Part shown: one piece after another, positions 54,960 through 64,000 of the stretch
Layout: each line of letters begins with the position of its first letter
How positions within the stretch are numbered: position 1 is the first letter of the stretch
DNA from: Aquanectria penicillioides
Lineage: Eukaryota; Ascomycota; Sordariomycetes; Hypocreales; Nectriaceae
DNA length: 64,000 nucleotides
Reading direction: 5' to 3'
NCBI GenBank assembly: GCA_003415625.1
Contig: PYIU01000001.1
Coordinates: 2,170,001 to 2,234,000 of the forward strand
The notes under the pieces: model-generated
What the model was told of the DNA's origin: nothing
What the model saw: only the letters and a program-made list of their open reading frames with translations
Database searches by the model: none
Made by a program: the position numbers and the translations under genes

Positions 54960-56834
54960 ATGGCGCCGGCTGCCTCGTCCCGCCTCACGCAGTACGCTGC
55001 ATTCGTCGATCCAGAGACTAGACTCACCCGGGTTGGACACTTTGACTTGGAAGCAGACACCATTCAGCCCCTGTCTTTCACCTCGGGCACACCCATCGCC
55101 AATCTGTACCAAGTCATCGAGGCCGGATCTGAGAAGATCATTGCAACGGGTACCCCCATCACATCTTCTTCAGTCAAGCTCCTCCCCACCATCTCCGGTC
55201 GCGATGTCCTCGCCGTGGGCAAGAATTACATGGAACATGCCAAGGAGTTTAATAGCTCCGGCTTTGATAGCTCAGACAAGGTTGATCGCCCTTCCCACCC
55301 GGTCATTTTCACAAAGAGGGCCACTTCCATCATCGCCCATGGGGAGGACATTTATCCTCACGGCGGCTTTTCGGAGACGGTTGACTATGAGGGCGAAATC
55401 GGGGTTATTTTAGGAAAGCCTGGGTTCCGCATCGATGAGAAGGATGCTTGGGACTATGTTTGGGGATACACCATCATCAACGACGTAACAGCGAGAGAGA
55501 GACAGCGAGATCACAAGCAGTTCTTTATCGGCAAGTCGCCCGATACATTCTGTCCCATTGTGAGTTTCCTTGTCTCCATTCCTCAGAATATCCCTCTCAT
55601 TCATACTTCAGGGTCCAATTGCCGTTCCAAAGGAGGACCTTCCCTCAACGCTGCGGGTTGAGACCCACGTCAACGGCGAGCTTCGACAGAGCGCCACCAC
55701 CGACGACCTCATCTTCTCGATTCCCACTCTTGTCAGCACCATCTCATCCGGTCAGACCATTCAGCCTGGCGATGTCATTGCCACAGGCACCGTGAGTAAC
55801 CTCCGACCAACGTCGCGGTGGGGTTTCCAGCTGACCTTGCAATCTCACAGCCCGCTGGTGTCGGCATCGGCAAGAATCCTCCAGTCTACCTCAAGACTGG
55901 CGACGAAATCGCCATTTCTGTCACTGGGTTGGGAACTTTGCGCAACAAGATCTCGTCAGCCTCAGCTCGCAGCTCTCCTGCGACAAAGTCATCGCTGGAG
56001 CTCATCAACGCGGCAAAGACAGTCGCCGCAAGCTCCTCACTCACTCAAATCAACTCGAAGCCCATTCACTACAAGAAGCTCGGTTCTGGGGGTGAACAAG
56101 TGGTCTTTGTGCATGGACTGGGTGGATCATTGGAGGGATGGATCCCACTCGTTTCAACGCTCTCCCTAGAGGAGTCTCGCACCCTTCATCTATTCGATCT
56201 CGAGGGGCACGGATTGAGTCCCACTCACCCCCTCAGTGATATCACCCTAGAGTCTATTGCTGCAGATATTAAGGGCGTCTTTGATTATGCTCAAATCTCT
56301 CAGTCAACCCCTGCTACATTGGTTGCTCATTCCATGGGCACGCTGGCGGCCATCACCTTTGTCCTAGCCAACCCAGAGCTCGTAAAGAAGCTTGTCCTTG
56401 TCGGCCCACCGCCGTCGCCTCTGCCGGATGCTGTCGCCCAAAGCTTTGGCGACCTGGCTGCTGTGGTCAGAACCAAGGGCCTGGGCGCGGTGATTGATGC
56501 CACGGTTGCAGGCAGCATCTCCACACAGTCGCAAAAGACGAACCCTCTTTCGGCTGCCACCTTGCGGATAAGCATTCTTGGCCAAGACCCCGAGTCCTAC
56601 GCCAAGGCACTCTGGGCGCTCTCCAAGGCGACCAAGGAGCTCAAGCTCGAGGATCTTGAGGCAAATACTCTCATCGTCACTGGCGATGAAGACTTGATTT
56701 CGCCTCCCGTATTGTGCGAGCAGTATGTGAAGCGAATCAAGACGTCCAACCTAGTAGTGCTAAAGGGCATTGGGCACTGGCCACAGTTTGAGGATTTACA
56801 AGGTCTTGCTCAGGCTGTGAAGGGTTTTTTCTAG
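54960..56834 (+). CDS. Fumarylacetoacetate-hydrolase domain fused to alpha/beta-hydrolase
   Basis: Exons are 54960-55559, 55612-55791 and 55851-56834, 587 residues, one continuous frame. Residues about 1-290 form an FAH-family domain with GKNYMEHAKEF, VDYEGEIGVILGK (acidic metal ligands), GYTIINDVTARERQRDHKQFF, GKSPDTFCPIGP and GDVIATGTPAGVGIG. FAH enzymes hydrolyse or decarboxylate acylpyruvate-type compounds in aromatic and acid catabolism. Residues about 330-587 form an alpha/beta-hydrolase with the oxyanion segment VHGLGGSLEGW, nucleophile Ser421 in AHSMGT, acid Asp541 in TGDEDLISPP and His569 in GIGHWPQF, similar to enol-lactone hydrolases. Both catalytic sets look complete, which suggests one bifunctional protein performing two hydrolytic steps. 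The substrate is unknown. The SDR just upstream may act in the same pathway (inference). Confidence 0.92.
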
Positions 56835-58129
56835 ATAGAGGCTCTCTCAGCAGCACGGCTCATTAGATTTGAGAATTAGATTCTTGATTGCAGTTAGATG
56901 TGTGTTTACGACCATGGGCCAGGTTCCGCGTTGAGCAGGTATTCTTCTCAAAGCTCTCATCTCAACTAGGCGCGGGCGTGATCTACCGTAGTCGCTTGCC
57001 TTGGGATTTCGTTTTTGGGAAGATGGCCTCAATTCAAGGCTCACGTGAGTCATTGGGCTGAATTTGTCCCACGAGTCCGTCAGAAACGCGCAACGTCATA
57101 CCTCACCCCGCGTGCGCGTCAGACATGCGAGATGTAGACACGACCCGGAATAGAGGCCATTACGTAGGGAGGCGGGTTCGGTGGCTATGTTGTGGCTTTA
57201 GATGTGGCTAACGTGTCCAACGTTTTTGAAATCGATCCATCGAGGGATCCTAATTAAAACCTCGTAGCTACGGACACTTTTGCACGAATAGGGCGGTGCC
57301 TGAGTGTCTCACCACCCCTGTCGGGGCATCCAATGTCTCGCCGCCAGGTCAGTTCAGTGACAGCCACGACGCCGGGTACCAGCGGGCCAGAAGCACGGGT
57401 TGCATTGATTGCAGCCGGCGGGCGTTACTTTGGGAATAACTTGGCTGTCCACAGTGCCTGAGCGAGCATCAAGTGACTGTAAAGTGGACTGTCGAGGTGC
57501 CTCTCGAGGCGAATCTCGTCTGTCAACTCATAATGGCGAATCGCAAACGTGTCAGCATCCAGTGGTTCTCCACGTCGGAGATATGGGCCGGACTTTGTCA
57601 GTTCCAGTGTCCAGTCTCGAATATCCCGGGACTTGTTGGGCAGGAGACTGGAGTCTGGAGGCAGGGACCCACGTCTCGGGGGTACGTACCGGGTGGTTCT
57701 GCTGAGTCATCATGTTTCGCCAATCACGCTGCACCCGAAAGTCACATGTTCGGGGTTTCTCTCAACAGACGTGGTCGCAAGTGGGAATTCTGGCATGGCA
57801 CGTGACCTCGGCTGCCCCCAAAGTCAGCCAGCGCCTCTTGGGAAGCCCAAACATAGCCTAGACCCGGCGCCGCCACCAAGGGACAAAGATAATGCGGCAT
57901 CCGGGCCGGTCGGATCGCCAGCTCTTCCGCTTCCCGCCTGGCGCATATTCCATCCCCATCCCGTCCTCTTGAAGCACAACTATTATCTTTAGTGGGCAGC
58001 GCCTCGAGAACCTAGCTGCGCATCCACTTTGTCCCTCCTCCATCCTCTTTTCTCAAGGTTGATACTGTTCTGATATCCGTCATCGTATCTCTCTCCGTCG
58101 ATCATCCATCTCCAGATCAACCGCTCGCC
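56835..58129. promoter_or_regulatory. Intergenic region before LETM1 gene
   Basis: The 1.3 kb contains the 3' region of the fusion gene and the promoter of the LETM1 gene. Overlapping short frames near 57410-58000 are not protein-like. Nothing else is recognised. Confidence 0.45.
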
Positions 58130-59841
58130 ATGAGCGCTTCTTCATCCGTCGCTCGCCGAGCGGTCTCCCGGAACCCCTTGTTGGGAAATGGTAAGTTGTC
58201 GCTCCGGTCCTCCGGCCATTCCCCAGCTCTCCAGCCGCTGTTTGAGCAATTGTACTCACCAAAAGCGCAGCAAGGGCTCTTTCTCGTGGAGTTACCCCCG
58301 CCGTCCTCGGTCGCCATGTCAGCCGCCATGCGAAAATCCCGGCTATTGCCCTCTTGATCCCGATGCGGTCCATGGGTACCGAACACCACCGTCCTGATGG
58401 CCCTCTCAGTGGCCCACCCCCCGGATTCAACGCCGAAATCGCCAAGAAGCCCCTCCCCAAGGAACCAGCCACATCGAAGAAAGATGTCAAGGCCAAGGAT
58501 GCCGAGGCCAAGGAGGACGAGGCCGCAAAGGCCGCCGATGCGACCAAGGACGCCTCGGCCACAACCGAAGTGGTAGCAAAGGCGGATGCTGCGGCGACAC
58601 AGGAGGTTGCCAAGAAGGACAAGGATGAGATAAAATTGACCGTCTGGCAAAAGGTAAAGAAGGAGGCACAGCACTACTGGGATGGTACCAAGCTGCTCGC
58701 TACCGAGGTCAAGATCAGCTGGAGACTGGCGCTCAAGATGGCCGCCGGCTACGAGCTTACCCGCCGAGAGAACAAGCAGCTGCACAGAACCGTCCAGGAT
58801 TTGGGCCGATTGATCCCCTTCTCCGTCTTCATCATCGTCCCCCTGGGCGAGGCTCTCCTGCCGCTTGCCCTCAAGCTCTTCCCCAACATGCTCCCCAGCA
58901 CATACGAGGGACAAAAGTCCAAGGAGGCCAAGGCTACCCTCTTGCGAACCACTCGCAAGGAAGTTAGCACTTTCCTGCGACAGACACTCAAGGAGACTGG
59001 TCTCCCCTTGAGCTCAGCTACCACTCAGAAGGAAGAGTTTTCCAACTTTTTCCGCAAGGTCCGATCAACGGGCGAGGCGCCCACTGCCGAGGATGTCATC
59101 AAGGTCTGCAAGGCCTTCCGAGATGACTTGACCCTAGACAACCTTTCCCGACCTCAGCTCGTTTCCATGTGCAAGTACATGAACCTCAACACCTTTGGCA
59201 CCGACATGATGCTCCGATACCAGATTCGCCACCGTATGCGCCAGATCAAGCGAGACGACAAGGCCATCAGCTTTGAGGGCATTGACAGCCTGACCGTCGG
59301 AGAGCTGCAGATGGCTTGTGCTGCGCGCGGTATCCGAACTCACAGCGTGTCGCCTGCGCGCATGCGAGCCGACCTTCAGACCTGGCTGGACCTTCGTCTC
59401 AAGGAGGGCGTCCCGTCGACTCTGCTGGTCCTGAGCAACGCTTACATGTACGGCCAGGGCTCGGGCGAGGGCTCCAGCCAGATCGAGGCCCTTATCGGAG
59501 TGCTGTCCTCGATCCCCGAGGAGCTTTACCACGAGATTGAGCTCGAGGTTCACAACGCCGAGGGCGCTGCCACCAACAAGCTGCGCCTAGAGGTCATCAA
59601 GGAGCAGCAGGAGCTGATCAAGGACGAGGCGGAGCAGGACCACGCCAGCCAGAGCACTGGATTCGCCACTCCTCGAGATATCGAGGATATCGATGAGAAG
59701 GAGGAGAGGCAGGTGGCGGCCGAGGCTGCTGGTCTGGAGGCCAAGCCCGCAGCGGAGATGGTGGAAGCTGAGAAGGAGCTGGCCAAGGTTGAGGCCAAGG
59801 TTGAGGCCGAGGTTCAGGCCAAGCAGAGTGAGCAGAAGTAA
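58130..59841 (+). CDS. LETM1-family inner mitochondrial membrane protein (Mdm38-like)
   Basis: Supports mitochondrial K+/H+ exchange and the membrane association of mitochondrial ribosomes (family knowledge of Mdm38/LETM1). Exons are 58130-58190 and 58271-59841, 543 residues. The first 45 residues are basic and Ser/Ala-rich, a mitochondrial targeting sequence completed only after splicing (GNARALSRGVTPAVLGRHVSRHAKIP). An Ala/Lys/Glu-rich linker precedes the LETM1 domain, which has the conserved WQKVKKEAQHYWDGTKLL and YELTRRENKQLHRT. The single membrane segment starts at about residue 201 (LIPFSVFIIVPLGEALLPLALKLFPNMLPS with its conserved prolines). The ribosome-binding-like domain follows. 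The C terminus is an acidic coiled coil with Lys-Val-Glu-Ala repeats. No EF-hand is visible, as in fungi. Confidence 0.95.
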
Positions 59842-61084
59842 AGCTCGGTCCCCAGAACAAGGGAATAAATGAGTTTGCTCACTCAGTGTACTACGACGAC
59901 GACTACAGGGGAGTTGTTTCATATGTATGACTGTATGGTATGGGATGGGATCGATGGCATATCAAGCCGGTTATCAAAGCAAGGACATTGGGCACTGTAT
60001 CACAAACGGGCCAAAGGACAAAGCCCGGAAAGACGACAGCGGAAGCGACAGAGAGTCCACGAGAGAGAGAGAGAGACAGAGAGGTTCACTGGGATAGACA
60101 TCTCGACACAGGAAAGCAAAGCAATAGATTCCACTACGACTTTTTTTTTGTAATTGTTTGGGCGCTGGCTTCTGTATCGACTGTAGTGTGAACCTATGGC
60201 AGGAAGAAGATTCTGTATCTTATGTTAGCAAGTACGTACGCAATTTAATGAGATCGACTCAAGCGCCTGCTCAGCTGGTGGTGCGTGGCCTGACTCGTGA
60301 GGAAGTGGTGATGCCGTCTAGGCGGCCGAATTAACTAAGTTCGAGGTTGGCTGGAGTGGGGACGAAGGCTAAAACGTGGTGGTGGCCTGGGGGGCCTGGG
60401 GCTTGGGGCCTGGGAGCAACTGCGTCATCACCACCTGAGGCTCAGGGACATGGGAGAAGGCGATAGAGGGGGACACGGCTTCAGGGAGGATAGTGGTGGT
60501 TCAGGGGGTGACGATGGTTGATGAAAAGGGTTTCAAAGCGCAATTCGAGCTCTCTAGTGAATCTAAGCTTCGCTATGACACTATATTTGGTCCTTGATCC
60601 CTGTTATGTCCATTCTTCCCAAGCTACAACACCCCCTCTCCAAGTCCCCCTCTATCTCGACTTCCGGGATGCTGGTGGTACTTCGTACCTTGCGCTGCTC
60701 CCCCGGCGCCTGCGCCACTTGGCTCCTCCACACAGAACATCCCAACCGCCTCGGCCTCTCCACCATCGGATCCTCCGCCCAGCTCCAGCTCGCCAGCTTT
60801 CCACCTTCAACTTGAGCGCTCAACTCAAAGGCTGCTGCAAAAGAGATCCACTAATATCCAGCCTCGCCAGCTGTTGCCGTTTTTCCTTTGCCTCTCCGCT
60901 GTCTTCCAGCCTCGCCTCTCGCCTTTCACCACAAAGACCTGCGTCATCCTGCTTGTTCTTGTTCCCCCGCCGTCCGTCCCCCTCCTGTCCGACAGCTTCG
61001 CCTACACAAGCGCACATCCGATCTCTCAGCGGCGCTCCTTCACTCTCTCTCGCCCGCTCGCAACTGCGGCAATCCTCCCGTCTC
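59842..61084. promoter_or_regulatory. Intergenic region and leader of SNX4 gene
   Basis: It contains the LETM1 3' region with a GA-rich tract near 60061-60082 and, from about 60600, a strongly C/T-rich stretch that is likely the long 5' leader of the SNX4 gene. An open frame across this leader is Pro/Arg/Ser-rich and runs out of frame into the gene, so it is not accepted as coding. Confidence 0.5.
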
Positions 61085-62522
61085 ATGGCTGCCATGGATC
61101 AAGACGACTTCTCCAACGTCTCGTGGAGCGACCACGTCCAGGAGCAAACCGCTCGCTCTGTGCCCGCCGACGATGCCGGACACGCCGCCGACAATGCTGG
61201 CCCTAACCTCAACCACAACCAGGACCTAGGCGTCGAGAGGCTGGACTGCACTGTTGGGTCGCCTATCAAGGAGAATGACGGCTCCAAAGATGCCTTTGTC
61301 TCGTACCTCATCACTACTCACGTAAGGCCTCCCTCGCCTCCATCTATTTTGGTACCAGTCCCCATGCTCATGATGCTATTCCCAGACCACCTTCCCCTCT
61401 TTCCAGCGCGAAACCTCCTCCGTCCGTCGCCGCTTCACAGATTTCGTCTTCCTCTACAAGCAGCTCCTCCGCGACTTCCCAGCCGCCGCCGTCCCGCCTC
61501 TCCCGGACAAGCAGCGCATGGAGTATGTCCGTGGCGACCGCTTCGGCTCCGACTTCACCGCCCGCCGCGGCCACTCACTCCAGCGCTTCCTTATCCGCCT
61601 ATCCCTTCACCCTACCTTGCGCCGCGCCCCAATCCTCCACACCTTCCTCGAGAGCCCCGACTGGAATGCCACCATGCGCAGCCGGAGCACCCGCGCCAGC
61701 TCCTCCAGCGACCCCGGCTCCTCCGGCGTCTTTGATAACTTTGCCGACACCTTCATCAACGCCTTCACAAAGGTCCACCGACCGGACCGCCGCTTCGTGG
61801 AGGTCAAGGACAAGAGTGACAAGCTGGATGACGATCTTGGCCATATCGAAAAGGTCATTGCCCGTGTAGCCCGCCGCGAGACCGATCTCGAAACCGACCT
61901 ACGGGACCTCGCCGAGCAGTTCCAGAGGCTCATCCCCCTCGAACCCAATGTCGAACCCGCCATCCATGCCTTTGCCGCCTCCATCGAGGATACCGCCACC
62001 GACTTGCGCAAGCTCAAGGATGTCACCGACCAGGACTACCTTGGCTCCCTGCGTGACATGCAAGCTTACTCCCTTGCGCTGAAGCAGCTCCTCAAGGCCC
62101 GGGAGCAGAAGCAGCTCGACTATGAGCAGCTAACCGAGTACCTCAACAAGTCTACCACTGAGCGGGACAGCCTGCATTCCGGCCACGGCGGTGGAGGTGG
62201 AGCAGGAGGCTTCTTCCGTTCCAAGATTGAGGACGTCCGGGGCGTCGACCATGAGCAGGCTCGCCGCGAGCGCACCCGCAAGCTCGAGCTGCGAGTCGAG
62301 GAGCTGACGCACGAGGTCGAGAGCGCCCGCAAGACGAGCGACATGTTTGACGACGAGGTCGTCAAGGAGGTGGCTGAGTTTGAGCGCATTAAGCGCATCG
62401 AGATGAAGGCCCAGCTGGCCAACATGGCCGACGCCCACGTCGACTTTTACGGCCAGGTCATCAACACCTGGGAGCACTACATCCTAGAGATGGAAAAGCA
62501 GGGCGTCGTGCCCGCCGCATGA
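61085..62522 (+). CDS. SNX4: Sorting nexin Snx4/Atg24
   Basis: PX-BAR protein that recycles cargo from endosomes to Golgi and is needed for selective autophagy. Exons are 61085-61321 and 61386-62522, 457 residues. The exon join falls in the PX domain and restores SYLITTHTTFPSFQ followed by SVRRRFTDFVFLYKQL, the phosphoinositide-binding Arg-Arg-Phe motif; PPLPDKQRMEYVRGDRF continues it. The BAR region runs from about residue 190 to the end with long charged helices (DKSDKLDDDLGHIEKVIARV, ERTRKLELRVEELTHEVE) and ends with HVDFYGQVINTWEHYILEME. A Gly-rich insert (GHGGGGGAGGFF) separates two BAR helices. Start: MAAMDQDDFSNVSW, with a second Met at position 4. Confidence 0.95.
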
Positions 62523-63164
62523 GGAGCCGGCAACCGCCCCGGGGCCTGACGTGGAGACGACGAATACGGCCGAAACGGATGCAAAGTCAAGGCTGAGAAG
62601 AGAACCGAAAGACGGAGCAAGATATCCACGTGTGATTTGAATTTGCTGTCACGAGCTCTTGGCGTTTGGGAAACGATAATGGCGTTTTACGGGGCTGTGG
62701 AAAGAAAGACTAGGAAACGGGTTTGTGAGAAAGGGGTGCGCCTGGTGTCTGTGAATGTGTGCGTGTGTGTGGATCTGGGAACGAAGGGCTTCATACGTCA
62801 AGTTTAGAGATAATGGATGAGAAGTATCCCCGCGTCATGTACTATTACCGTCTTTTACCATGGTATGGAAGAGCAAGGTGAATGAAAGGGATTCACTCCT
62901 ATAGTATCACAACATAGCCCAGTGAAAGCATACGGAAACAAAACCATGTCCTCATCCAAAACTTCTATTGAATTAACACTATACCAAAGACAGTAAACAA
63001 GGGTCAAAAAACTCCGGTCGTCCCATGCAAAAGTTATCGCCAGAGGGCTACATCTGGCTCGAAACCCAATATGCCAAATGCTCCTGGCCATTGATCTTGA
63101 TCTCCATCCTGTACTTCATACACCACACCTCTAACTCTACCAGTCGGACAAGTCTTGTAGCTTT
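62523..63164. other. Convergent 3' region
   Basis: The SNX4 and kexin genes converge here. No gene is seen. Confidence 0.5.
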
Positions 63165-64000
63165 TTATCGTGAGCTTCCGCTCAGGGGTTTCCTCTCAGC
63201 CTTTTCATCCGCTGAGTCGTCGTCGCTCTCTTCGCCAACAACGTACTGCTCCGAGTCATCATGTGGTAGACGCTCAGCTGATCTGTCGTGATAATCTTCA
63301 AATTGGTCGTCATCGCTTCCTTCGGCAAAGGCATCATACAGCTCTCCACCGCGGGTACGCCGAGACTTGCCGGCAGCTCCCTTCTCTCCCGGGTTCAGGC
63401 CCTCGGCCTCCTCCTCATCGAGGAGCTCGAATTCGTAGTTGTTGCGAGAATTGTTGAGGCGGCGGCGGCGGGCGATGAAAAGGTAGATGCCCAGGCCAAG
63501 GCAGAAGGCAGCAATCAGGCCAATGGCTCCGTAAATCCAGATCTGGGCCTTCTTGGAAGCCCCGAAGCTCGGGAGCCAGTCAACCCAGGACGACGAAGCC
63601 GCAGAGGTGGTGGTCTCTTGGGCTGCGTTGGTGCCGCTGGGAGATGACTTTTGCGTACCGCTTGGCTGGGCAGGGTTCTTGGTAGGGCGTTGAGGGTGGT
63701 CAGAGGGGTTGGCGGGGACGTCGGTAGCTCCGGACTCAGCAGTGGGTGTGCTTGAGGGGATGGTCGGGGTCTTGGTTGCATCATGGTCATCGTCATCGTG
63801 CTCATCAGGCATGGGCAAGAGAGTGGCCTTGTCGGCGTTGATAGACTCGCCCCAAAGCTTCAAGTGCCAATCGATGAACTTGCCCTTGTGGTCATTTTGC
63901 TCCGTGTCTCTCACGACAAGGGTCCACTTGCCGACTCCAGATTCACCCCTATTGGATTGTTAGCTAAACTCAAGGCAAAGGACGAGATTGTCTTACCAGT
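63165..64000 (-). CDS. KEX2: Kexin (Kex2/KexB) proprotein convertase, C-terminal part
   Basis: Golgi serine protease that cuts secretory proteins after Lys-Arg. Only the 3' part is inside the window: exon 63948-63165 and four bases of the preceding exon (64000-63997), separated by a 48-base intron. The visible part begins in the P domain with GVGKWTLVVRDTEQNDHKGKF and DWHLKLWGE, typical of kexins. It continues with a Ser/Thr/Pro-rich stalk, a single membrane helix (WIYGAIGLIAAFCLGLGIYL) and a cytosolic tail. The tail has YEFELL, similar to the Tyr-based Golgi-retrieval signal of Kex2, and an acidic stretch. The catalytic domain lies beyond the window edge. Confidence 0.93.

Noticed and set aside
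60518..61735. 405-codon plus-strand open frame
   Set aside because: It is Pro/Arg/Ser-rich, spans the pyrimidine-rich leader and continues in the wrong frame through the SNX4 exons.
1..64000. CRISPR arrays, bacterial operons, ribosomal RNA, intact transposons
   Set aside because: No regularly spaced repeats, rRNA sequence, transposase, reverse transcriptase or terminal repeats were recognised, and the intron structure shows the DNA is eukaryotic.

Overview
This 64 kb window is nuclear DNA of a filamentous ascomycete, most likely a member of the Sordariomycetes and probably Hypocreales (the last step is inference from gene content and protein character). Genes are compact, have one to seven introns of about 46-130 bases with GTAWGT-type donors and CTAAC-like branch sites, and lie on both strands without operons. 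About 24 protein genes, two pseudogenes and one intron-containing tRNA gene can be supported.

Left flank (1-19 kb) holds housekeeping genes: mitochondrial aspartyl-tRNA synthetase, an AP180-like ANTH endocytic adaptor, the TFIIH subunit Tfb3/MAT1, a NudC-like CS-domain protein, a CENP-U/Ame1-like kinetochore protein, a secreted LicD-family protein, an Erd2/KDEL-receptor-like membrane protein and a mitochondrial adenylate kinase. The right flank (53.6-64 kb) is similar in texture: an SDR, a fused fumarylacetoacetate-hydrolase/alpha-beta-hydrolase protein, a LETM1/Mdm38 protein, sorting nexin Snx4/Atg24 and the 3' end of a kexin protease gene.

Between them (about 20-53 kb) is an AT-richer accessory island. 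It opens with 1.8 kb of geneless AT-rich DNA and a broken Dal5-type permease. It continues with a D-2-hydroxyacid dehydrogenase, an M20 dipeptidase, a branched-chain aminotransferase, a Zn2Cys6 regulator, an OPT oligopeptide transporter, a leukotriene-A4-hydrolase-type M1 aminopeptidase and an MFS exporter. These functions form a plausible route: peptide import, aminopeptidase and dipeptidase cleavage, transamination of branched-chain amino acids, and reduction of the 2-keto acid to a hydroxy acid. Three GATA sites in the OPT/aminopeptidase promoter and a palindromic CCG-N3-CGG element in the dehydrogenase/dipeptidase promoter fit nitrogen control and a dedicated regulator. I propose this as the most interesting unit of the window.

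The rest of the island carries a secreted carboxylesterase, an aldo/keto reductase, tRNA-Leu(CAG), a decayed O-methyltransferase, a HET-domain incompatibility protein and a second Zn2Cys6 regulator. Several otherwise good genes (adenylate kinase, OPT transporter, HET protein) are each broken by one missing base in a G or C run, so either sequence error or recent decay must be considered when using the translations.
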